In this document: in pieces, positions 55,320 through 64,000 of the stretch
Numbering within the stretch: position 1 is the first letter of the stretch
Layout: each line of letters opens with the position of its first letter
From: Siderastrea radians
Lineage: Eukaryota > Cnidaria > Anthozoa > Scleractinia > Rhizangiidae
Direction: 5' to 3'
DNA: 64,000 nucleotides
Assembly: GCA_964017195.1 (NCBI GenBank)
Contig: OZ024888.1
Location: 11,789,701-11,853,700, forward strand
Notes under the pieces: model-generated
What the model was told of the DNA's origin: nothing
What the model saw: the letters and a program-made list of their open reading frames with translations, nothing else
Database searches by the model: none
Made by a program: the position numbers and the translations under genes

Positions 55320-57240
55320 TCACATATTCTTGAGTCTGTGGATGAAATCCCAAAGTGTTACTATTTAAATCAAAGCTACTGATTAGTACGTTCCTGTGGA
55401 ATGGTTTACTATGCCGAACAAGGTGGTTCTAACGTTTTGGTCTTTGGGTAAAATCCTTATTTGTGAACATTCAAATGAAAGCTATTGAGCAGTACTTTCC
55501 TGTGGTGCTGTTTATAATGCTGAACAAAGGTGTTTCTGACGTTTCAGTCTGTGGACAAATTAAGAACCATTAGTTTGACCATTTAAATGAAAACAACTGA
55601 ACAGTAAGTGATATGGTTTTTCTTTCTGTACATTGCAAAAGAACATCTAAAAAGATATTCAGTGGTTTCAAACTTCAGTGTTTTTGCTTTTGAAAAAAAA
55701 AGGGACAAATAAGTAGCAGATGTTAAGTAAGTAGCGAGAGTTAAGATGACTGAAGATGACTTTAATTGGACGAAACGTTCGGTTTATCCCTTTTAACCAT
55801 TTTTAGCCTTGTAAATAGCATTTTTAAATAGTAAGCGAATATTATGGATAAAGGTTAGTAGTGTCCGTTAATTTTTCCCTTGTGAGGGACTGAGCCATGG
55901 CGGGGTTGTATAAACTACACTATAGGGTCGTGTGTTGTGATTTCAGTGGCTAGTCTATACTACATTCTCTCCCTAATCCTGTGATTCTCTCAATCTCTAA
56001 CAGTCGGGTACTAGTGTCCTTTCACATGCCCAATATTCTGATATTCAAGAACCCAGTGAAGAAAACAAACAAACAAAAACAAAAACCCAACGCCGGCAGG
56101 AGACCAGTTCCGACACTACATTCTTAGATTCATTTTAATATAATCAGTTGGAATACTTAACACGCAATTATTCACCGAAATGGAGCTGAGTCCCGAGTTG
56201 CAGAATACTGTTTTTTTCTTCGCGGGATCAGAATTCGCAAAGATCGTGTAAAGTTGTCCAATTCAACACAGGTGAGATTTTAATGACGTTACTTAAGACA
56301 CGTGCAAAAATTGAGAGCAGTACAAGGTTCCTCAAAACCCAAAAAATAAAATCGCGTGCTTGTACGAAAACAATCTACATCGGTTGATTTTGGGGTATAT
56401 TACCACCCTAGCTAGCTAGTCGGGTTCAATCTTCTTGATCCTGTAACAAAGTGAACTAAAATAACAGAAGTAAAACTAACACAAAAAAGGCATTAGGGTA
56501 CATCATTCAATATTGCTCAATACAACATTTTTGTGGTCTGAGATGTTGAAAGAGGCGGCCAAACAAATTTAACATTGTTTTCCCTGAGAGCCAAAGAAAC
56601 TTGAATGAACATCATACAGCATGACCATTCAAATAAATGATACTGAGTACTGTGTTACTTTTCTGTGGTACTGTTTGTTGTGCTGTACAAGGTGGCTCTG
56701 ACTGTGCGACCAAAGCTACTGAGCAGTACTTTCCTGGGGTGCTGATTTTTGTGCAGAACAAAATCTATTAGTATGACCATTTAAATGAAAGCAACTGAAC
56801 AGCAGGTGACATTGTTTGTTTGTCCGTGCATTGCAAAAGGACGTCAAAAATACAATTTACTCGTTTCACATTTGAGAGCTATTGCGAATGAAAGGAATCA
56901 AATTATAAGCGGATGCAAAGAATCGAGTTAGCACTGTCCCTGATTTTTATAACGTTAGGTAGAGTCCTTTGTAGCTTGAAGGCTCAAACTATAGAGTCGG
57001 GTGTTGTGATTTCAGTGGCTAGTCTATATACTACACTCTGTCCCTCATGCTGTGATTCTCTCGCAATGTATTAGTCAGATGTCCTTCATGTGTCTATTCC
57101 TGTTTTTCAAGAACCAAGACTGAGAAGAAAATTTCAATCAATAAAAAACAAAAAACACCGCTCGCAAAAACTAGGTTCGATACTAAATTCTCAAATTCAC
57201 TTTAGCTTTATCAGTTGGAATTCTTAACTTTAGTAACTAT
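55320..57240 (+). repeat. Composite dispersed repeats (two copies in series)
   Basis: Two successive copies (about 55,320-56,250 and 56,610-57,240) of the block described at 27,720: the CTACTGAGCAGTACTTTCC unit, CATTGCAAAAG, AGGCTCAAACTATAGAGTCGG, TCTCTCCCT, and CGCCGGCAGGAGACC or its variants. Between them 56,340-56,625 matches 9,706-10,040. A GACGAAACGTTCGG motif at 55,777 is also found, in variant form, near the Penelope 3' end. Confidence 0.7.
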
Positions 57241-57746
57241 ATACCAAATCAGTGGATGGTGTTTTTTGTGTGCTCTGATTGGCTACTAGTACTCGGGATA
57301 GTATCTGCTATTCACCTCGCCACATTCCTCTGGATTTCACGCGAAGTTTTCCTCATTTCTCAGAAAAAAGGAACTATTTGGTGCTGGCTATCCACTGGTT
57401 TGGTATATACTAAAACAATTATTCACCTCAGTGTTAGTGAAGAGTGGTAGATATTATATGCACAACAGTGTCTTAGTGGAAAATAGACCACTCGTAAAGT
57501 TCATACGAAACTACATCCGGGACTCGAGTGGCGTATTTTCCATATCCTCACTAGTGAGGATATCGATGACGTCATTTCGAGGACGGAGATGTGAACTGTC
57601 ATGACGACCAGACGGTGCTTTTAAGCTCTTCAACACGATGGCGGGTTTACGCTTAAATCTACGATCTGGAACTTTGCACAGTTTTAAAAGTCAAAAAACG
57701 CCTTTAACCTTTTGCGAAGTTAAAATAGCCTCGCCCGGACAATACC

Positions 57747-58603
57747 ATGTCGGATAAGAAAGACAAGAAAAGAGCACGCGGCTCAAGTTCTATCGATGTC
57801 GAAGAAAAAGATAAAATTCTGGGAAAGTTGTCAAGTATCCAGACGAGAATAGAAGATGGCTTCACGAAAATGGGAGATGAGATGGCAGCATTAAAGCAGG
57901 AGCTTAAGCAAGACATTTTTTTTTATTATAAACGAGCTCAATGAGTTAAAAAGATCAACCGAAAGTGCGTGGGTTGAAATTAACACTCTCAAGGAAGAGA
58001 ACGAATCTCTCAGGAAACAAATGGCGTGCACACTCAGCGAGAATGTTAAATTAAATGAAGAAGTCAATGGTCACAAGGACAGGGTGATCAGACAAGAAGA
58101 CTATTCAAGGAGAGAGAGCTTACGTCTCTAAAATATACCAGAAAACCAAGACGAAAGTACCGAGCACTATAGCGCAAAAGTCAAGGAAGTCATAACTGCT
58201 CTTGGTCATGATCCGAACGGGATCAGTGTCCATGCTATCCATCGAGTCGGTAAACAACAAGAGAACCTGTCCTCAGCGAGCAGCTCTCAAAGTGATGCAA
58301 CAGCGAGTGGTCAGTCGCAACGCCCTCGAGACCGCCTACGCCCGATACTAGTAAGATTTGTTTCAAGAATGGTGCAGACTCTGTTTGGGGACGAAGAATG
58401 GAGTTGCCCCAAAGCTCTTCTTATGTCATCTGTCTTTAGTCTGCGAAAATCCGAGGAAAACTTGGAGCGGCGCTCAAGAAATTTAAAGAAGTGAACATAC
58501 CGCGGGCTTTCATTAAAAGTAACAAACTATTCGTTAACAGTAGTAGCTACACAGCGGACAATATTCCAGATTACCTGCTGCCTTCTCCTGAAGTAATCGG
58601 CTA
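57747..58603 (+). pseudogene. L1-like retrotransposon ORF1 remnant
   Basis: From ATG 57,747 (MSDKKDKKRARGSSSIDVEE) a coiled-coil region with heptads (EEKDKILGKLSSIQTRIEDG ... ELKQ) is broken by a frameshift in a T-run at 57,917-57,925. It resumes as LNELKRSTESAWVEINTLKE, with ...RVIRQEDYSRRESLRL followed by a TAA (expected Tyr/Asn), then NIPENQDEST, VHAIHRVGKQ, LRPILVRFVSRM, FIKSNKLFVNSSSYTADNIP and a stop at about 58,602. The order coiled coil, REDYSRR-type RNA-binding motif, then the C-terminal domain is that of L1/Tx1 ORF1 proteins (transposase 22 family). Several disabling changes. No ORF2 reverse transcriptase follows. Confidence 0.85.
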
Positions 58604-59560
58604 GTTTTTTCTTCCTTTTTTTTTTCTCTTCTTCCTATTTGTTTCTTTTTCTTATTCTATTACTTTAATTCTTTCTGGCTTTTTAATGGATAAAATATTT
58701 TTCTACGAGTTAAACTTTTGACAGTAACTTAGTTGCGTTTCTGCTTACTTCTAGAAATTTAATGTCTTTTTTTTTTTCATGCATTAATTACTCAGTTTGC
58801 AAAGTGCTTGGGATGAATTCCCAGGACACATTCTCGCCATTCTTAGTAAGCTTTAAAAGGCATCACTGGCATCTCGGCGAAATCAAGGTACCTTATCAAG
58901 CGCTTCATAACACCTTCTTGCGCTGAAAACCTAATTTATCTCTTTTATAAGTGTTTAGTTATGTCTATTGTTATACTTTCTTATTGTTGTAAATTGCTTT
59001 TTGTTGAGACTAGTTTAATTTGTTTATATTTGTGTCCTTTTTGCTGTTTCGCTTTTTTTCCTAATTAAGCCCTTTAAATTGATTTTTTATTGTACTAAAT
59101 GTGGGTGTCTTTGTTTCAATTTTGCTTTTACTCTTTAGACAAATCAGGGAGAGTTAATGGATCTTAAGAGGGGATGTCCACTAACATCGAGCGAGTGGCG
59201 GCACATGATGAAAAATAAAATTCCCTCATAAATTTTCCACGGATACTCTATGGCAATCTAAGAAGCGTGGTGGCATTTTTTTCTTGAAAATTTTTTTTAA
59301 GCCCGAAAAAAAAATTTAACATGTTTACGCCACACTTGTCCTGTAAACACGCGAAATAAACGTGTATCATACCTTCTCGTAAACTTCGCTCTGTTTGATT
59401 TGCACCCCAGAACACCCCCATTTTAAGCGTGGAAGTTTGCTTTTAAAGTGTATAGGAAGTAATTGAGTCCTGTTTTAGATCTGTGAATTAATTTTCAAGG
59501 TCATGGCGAGCTGCTGAAAATCACTAAAATTCGCTTGCTTTCACTTCTCAATTTGGCACA
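58604..59560. other. Gene-free stretch after the L1-like ORF1
   Basis: T/C-rich sequence follows ORF1 and then AT-rich DNA. No ORF2, no other feature seen. Confidence 0.55.
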
Positions 59561-59562
59561 GG

Positions 59563-59800
59563 TTTTCAAGAGAAAGTTTTCCTCCCCGATAAAACACCAA
59601 ATCACTTGAAATTCAGAATTCTTGAAAGATGAAATACCATTCTAACATCAGGTTTAAAAATTAGTTTCGGGCTTTTTATCAGCGCCGAGTACAAACGTTC
59701 TCAAAATCCCGATAATCACAGCATTAACCTGTCAACCAGTACAAACAATAGGCTCGTGCCTCCGACCGAATAGCCGAAAACTTGGAATTTTTTCCTTGTT
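59563..59800 (+). repeat. Inverted duplicate, arm 1 (partner 63,743-64,000)
   Basis: The plus strand here matches the minus strand from 64,000 to about 63,750. In both, a frame reads KTPNHLKFRILER, then LKISFGLFISAEYKRSQNP. In this arm the frame has a TGA after ILER. The partner arm is open. Two degenerate copies of an unrecognised, possibly coding, repeat. Confidence 0.7.
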
Positions 59801-61249
59801 TCCTTTGGTATTTGGATGAAAAGTACAGGGTAAAGGTCATATCTAGCTTACTTTGAATAAGATTTTGTCTAAATGCCAGATTTTGTCAAGTTTTAGGTGT
59901 ACTGTCCAAGGGCCATCTTGACGCGTGGAATCGACCGTTATCTCCTGGTCTCTCCAGATTGACTTTCAACTAATGAATAACGACTCCGCCAACACATTCA
60001 CATCCCTTAACGAATGGCAAATGAATTTTTAAAATCTCCCAGTGTTAATTCCCTGAAAAAACTAAATAACTTTGCGGTGATCTCCACATTCATCTCAGAA
60101 ACCGCACTGTTATTATGGTCTGATTTAACTAAATTTGTCTGTCACGCAACGGGTTGTGGTTAAGTCACAGGATAGGTTTTGGTGATGGGATTTCAAAAAT
60201 GGGAAAAAAAGTGGAAAGATTAGGACGTCTGAAATAACTTAAGCTATGAAAGAAATTATACAAGATAGAAGGCGATGTAAATAGTGATGGCGTTTGTTTC
60301 AGCAACTCGACCGGAAAGACCGTTTCCCGTTTTCATCCCAGATGCCGGACTACCTCAATGTAAAAACAAACCGCAGAGATAGCTGATTTTTTCCCATGAT
60401 TTAAACTAAAGCATATCAAAGGCTAACAAAGAAAGCATCCATTTGTTTTTTACAAGTTTCCTGAAAATTTTAAGATCACTTTTCTCTATAATCGTGAGTT
60501 TTCAATGCGTAGCACTTGGCTACAACTGTTTGTTTACTCACATTCCGTCCTCCAGTTTGGTGTCATGTTACACCGCCGACGTTATGCCTGAAATATCTTT
60601 CGACTGGTAAAATAGAGTGATACTACATATGACGGGACTATTCACCACACAATTCTGACCTGTGCAAAACAAGTTGCAGATTACATAGATGTACATTTTG
60701 TGACGTTCTGGCGAGAGGAAAAAATTGTCACGTGTTCACTAGAAGCAGAAAGTATTAGCTTCCGATAGTCTAAAATAGCAAACATCGATATATCTTTTTA
60801 TATCTTATGCAGAGTTCGACTTTTCAAGAGTTCGACTTTTCAAGTCTAATTAATTTCACGGTGAAGGATTTCAATATTATTTGCAAGCCATCAGGAAGGC
60901 GCCTCGAGAAGCTGCCATTTGCAGAAATAATTTTCTTGTTGGAAATCAGGCGTGTGAGAATTTCAGGTGCGGCATTATTGGAAACTAGACAAAATGTCTT
61001 AAGTGCGGATCGGCTTTGAGTAAATGTTCAAAAACTGATAATTTTCGTTAAAAAAAAAAGAAAAAAAAGGAAAACGCCAGATTTAACACGCAGCAGTTGT
61101 AGAGCGCTTCCTCTATATCGCGCCATTGTAAAAGGAAAGGTTCTTTGGAGTTCTCGCAGTCAGGACCCTTGTCACCGAGTACAATAGCCAATCAAACCAT
61201 TATCTCCCTTGGCTGCGAATAGAGGTCACTTATTCTTTTCAGAAACTAG
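59801..61249. other. Gene-free stretch
   Basis: No paralogous block, palindrome or domain was recognised. The plus-strand frame at 60,807-61,019 is unsupported. Confidence 0.45.
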
Positions 61250-61556
61250 TTGCAGGCGTTTGCGCCTCTTACAAGCGATATGAACAAGCAGTTGCTATTC
61301 CAGTTGCAAAAAAAGACTTTTCGGGTCACACTTGCAGTATTGGAATCAGCGATATCCACTCAGAAGTTGAGCTTCGTTGATTTTCTTTTAGCACGCGCAA
61401 AAGTATTTTTAATTAGTATTCTTAACATGGACCATTAGCCCAGCCCATCGGTCTTGTCTGGGAATAGCGCAGAGGGAACTAATCGACGTTGGTCATGTTG
61501 AGTTCTACCAGGGCTGTTTAAGTATGCCTCGAACGGGAAAGTGAGAAAAGCAGACC

Positions 61557-61877
61557 GTGGAAATGGCAAGTCGGAGTCCAAAGCTATTTCGCAACACATC
61601 GGTGTCTTCCCTCCAGTGGGCTCTGGTAAGTACACTTTTTTCTCATACCCACTTTCGTCCATTCCTCGCTGTGATGGCAGACGTCATTAAGCAGATTAAC
61701 ACTACCATACCAGCCCTGAAGACAGTCAGCTTCCGGCAAGACAGCGCTGGATGCTACCACTGCAGGGCCTGCAGGGCCACCATAGTTTGCGCAGGAGTAC
61801 TAGGAGCAGAGCTGGGCGTGGTGTTCAAACTGACTTGGCTCCCTGGAGCCTGCGACCGCAAGGCCGGCGGAGACTAA
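61557..61877 (+). pseudogene. Fragment of an unclassified repetitive ORF (MADVIKQINTTIPALKTVSF...)
   Basis: The plus-strand frame contains VMADVIKQINTTIPALKTVS, FRQDSAGCYHCRA and GACDRKA before a stop. I recall similar sequence (conserved QD..GCYHC and GACDRKA) in uncharacterised, multi-copy cnidarian proteins that look transposon-derived. The Asp and Cys/His residues could be part of a DDE-type core, but this is inference. Direct repeats CTGCAGGGCCTGCAGGGCC disturb the frame near 61,760, so it is probably degenerate. Confidence 0.45.
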
Positions 61878-61899
61878 GTCGGATACATTTGTCTTCCTA

Positions 61900-62775
61900 A
61901 ACTCCGGACACGATATCAAGATCCGGCCGGTGGAGAACCATCCTTAAGTGTCATCCGGTGAGCGTCCATTGCAAGCCGTTTAGTTGCCACTTGGAAGATC
62001 GATGGTGTAAATATAGAGTTTTCTAAAGGAATCCGTCCGTGTATGAAGAGCATATGGCGTGGGACCTATAAGACCAATATCTGCGCTGAAAACTAAGGCC
62101 CTGTCATCTGATGGTCTACCGTCCATAGCAGTCCTCTAAGCGAAACCGAGCTCGTTCTCCTCAACCGTGAGAAGACGGAGAAAAATCGCACAACCAACTT
62201 TCTCTTGACAAACAAGGGGGTTAGTTTCTAGAGAAACTGTGGTGCTGCATCGGTGGGGAAGCGAAACACAAAACTTTGTATTTATCAACTGAGTTGATAA
62301 GGTAAATTGAGCCACCGTGAAGAGATTGAAAGCTGACGTTTCGAGCGTTAGCCATTCGTCACAAGGATGGTTCTCCACCTTCGTCACCTGCACTGCTCAG
62401 AAGATCAGGCGGAAAGCGACAAAGAGCCCTAAACATTACGACTCCTTGTCATGATGAGTTTCAACATGAGTTGAGTTTCAAACTCAACTTAATTTCGAGT
62501 TTCATGTAGAAAATTGTAATCCGCTAGGTTTGCCATAAAATGGTTTCACAAGCTTATAAAGAACGAAAAGGACGGTTCCGGCACCCCTGGCCACACCCCT
62601 GGTTTGGGCTTGAGTAAACTCAACAGACATTTGTACATTCTCACTCCTGTCTTGACCAACTTTTGAAGACCAATACATAGAGACCTAATAATAATTTCTT
62701 TTTCAAAGCCCTAGTAACCGGCAAGGTTTTGGCAAGGCTTCACTGCCTGTAATGATACTGATAAATACATAAATA
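61900..62775. other. Probable retroelement-derived sequence, unclassified
   Basis: At 62,280-62,370, CTGACGTTTCGAGCGTTAGCC and AACTGAGTTGATAAGG resemble motifs near Penelope element ends (compare GACGTTTCGACAATC at 35,180). The link is weak. The minus-strand frame 62,136-62,393 is not called as a gene. No other feature seen. Confidence 0.35.
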
Positions 62776-63230
62776 CCGTTAACTGCCACTTATAAGCCCA
62801 ACCGCTTACAAGCCCCCCCCCCCCCCGGTTATAGGCCCATCTACCTGTGAACAAAAAAATACATCCGGTATAAGCTCCACCGGATATAAGTCGCCCTCTA
62901 GTTTTCCCTGTTTCCTTAATATTAAGCACTCTCACAGAACACTGCGAAGATGAACTCTGAGCTTCTGTTGTTACGTTCCGGTTACGTTCGTGTTGTTACA
63001 GTTTTGATTTTGTTGTTAAATTAAAATTGAAATGAATTCGATTTATTGTGACGTTTCAAAGGTTAATTAAAAACTGGTAAATTAAAATCGTATTTCGATC
63101 AACACTGCTGTGGCTCATTTTCGAAACTTATAAGCCCCCCCCCCCGGATATAAGCCCTTTCGTTTATAAGCCCACCCAAAACCCCTTACAAAGTTGTATA
63201 AGCCCAGGGCTTATAAGCGGCAGTTGACGG
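62776..63230. mobile_element. CCGT-family foldback element, member 3
   Basis: The left end CCGTTAACTGCCACTTATAA and the right end (in reverse) CCGTCAACTGCCGCTTATAA are inverted repeats. TA flanks both sides (62,774-62,775 and 63,231-63,232). TTATAAGCCC motifs cluster near both ends, with poly-C runs at 62,814-62,826 and 63,134-63,144. Same plan as 35,645-36,599. Confidence 0.8.
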
Positions 63231-63287
63231 TAATCGGTCCTTGGGTCCACAGATTTTCAAAGTTCTCATTGCTTTGTTTGTGTTTGT

Positions 63288-63742
63288 TTGTTTTTTGCTT
63301 GCTTGTTGTTTTTGTTGTTGTTGTTGTTGTTTTTTTTTTGTTTCCTGTGCATTTCCCCCTCCAAGTCAAACCCGACGTCCGGTAAAATCAAGTGCGTGAC
63401 ATTTTGTTGCGTGACTCAAACTAAACAGGCTTTAAAGCTTTCGGCAAGAAATTATCGTTTCGAAATTTTACAACGAATACAGATCAAGAAAAGACGTCTT
63501 ATAGGAGAAAACTCTTTTGAAGTTCAAATAAGGAAAAATCATTTTATTCCTGAAGGTTCTTCATTTTAACAAAAGGAGGCGGGATGGAAATAAGTCATTT
63601 GGGTTGATTGCCAATACGCGATGCTTCAGTGATGTTGTTGACCCCGGACGCCAAGATGGTTATTATGAAAGAGTACGCACAGAACCTGATATTTAGACAA
63701 TACCATATTCAGGTGAGCTAGACATTACCTTTCTGCTGTGGA
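63288..63742. other. Microsatellite and gene-free stretch
   Basis: A TTGTTTTTGTTGTTGTTG run occupies about 63,305-63,340. The frame that runs through it has no domain. Confidence 0.5.
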
Positions 63743-64000
63743 TTACAGCCGAATACCAACCAAAATAGAAGAAATGTCCACATTTTCGGTTATTTGGTCG
63801 GAGGTATGTGCCAATTGTTGACGTGTTTCGGTGTTAATGTTGTAATTGGGATTTTGAGAGCGTTTGTACTCGGCGCTGATAAAAAGCCCGAAACTAATTT
63901 TTAAACCTGGTTTAAGAACGGCATTTCCTCTTTCAAGAATTCTGAATTTCAAGTGATTCGGTGTTTTACCGGGGAGGGAAACTTTCTCTTGGAAAACTGT
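63743..64000 (-). repeat. Inverted duplicate, arm 2, open frame of about 80 codons
   Basis: On the minus strand, reading from the right edge: PGKTPNHLKFRILERGNAVL, then LKISFGLFISAEYKRSQNPN and on to VGIRL and a stop at 63,743. It runs off the window at 64,000, so its start is not visible. The frame and most residues are kept in arm 1 (59,563-59,800), suggesting a former protein-coding sequence of a repeat family. Function unknown. Confidence 0.55.

Noticed and set aside
58604..64000. Possible ORF2 reverse transcriptase following the L1-like ORF1
   Set aside because: No reverse-transcriptase or endonuclease motif could be found in any frame; the element appears to be an ORF1 remnant only.

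Overview
The window looks like nuclear DNA of an anthozoan cnidarian, most likely a reef-building (scleractinian) coral or a close hexacorallian relative. It is AT-rich, its genes are split by long introns, it carries Penelope-like, L1-like and LTR retroelements, tRNA-derived SINEs and many foldback/MITE elements, and its only convincing genes are metazoan extracellular-matrix or receptor types (collagen Gly-X-Y repeats, I-set Ig domains, F5/8C discoidin domains). The organism call is inference from style; no rRNA or mitochondrial marker is present.

Genes. All convincing host genes lie on the minus strand and form a degraded head-to-tail array. Unit C (rightmost) leaves a complete two-exon F5/8C domain with a stop codon (55,070-54,760 and 53,446-53,306). 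Unit A has a type II membrane-anchor first exon (41,883-41,697), a collagen exon (38,305-37,712) broken by a small insertion with an in-frame stop, a partial duplicate collagen exon (33,623-33,453), and a complete F5/8C pair with stop (27,697-27,387 and 26,955-26,815). A truncated F5/8C exon sits at 23,719-23,556. Unit B has a paralogous membrane-anchor exon (20,257-20,071), a collagen plus Ig exon (17,380-16,742) and a two-Ig exon (10,791-10,246), all open with matching phase-1 junctions; its 3' end is not in the window. The array thus encodes membrane-anchored collagens whose C-terminal module differs: Ig repeats in B, probably discoidin in A. Paralogous introns and upstream flanks show that the units arose by segmental duplication.

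Mobile DNA fills the rest. Recognisable are a 5'-truncated Penelope-like element (about 37,645-35,063, minus) next to the broken collagen exon, a second Penelope GIY-YIG fragment starting at the splice donor of the unit A discoidin exon, a solo LTR with a perfect 5-bp target duplication (54,177-54,707), a decayed L1-like ORF1 (57,747-58,603, plus), tRNA-derived SINEs, two TTA-flanked PIF/Harbinger-like elements and a fragment, an 8-bp-TSD hAT-like MITE, a TTAA-flanked element, and a TA-flanked CCGT foldback family with three members. Tandem repeats include a 41-bp minisatellite, a 42-bp array, a roughly 110-bp repeat array present in two long blocks, and a 540-bp intronic duplication. A decayed SAM-domain fragment lies near 46.1-46.3 kb.

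Large stretches (about 11-14 kb, 29-30 kb, 46.4-49 kb, 58.6-61.2 kb) show nothing beyond intronic or intergenic DNA and low-level repeats.
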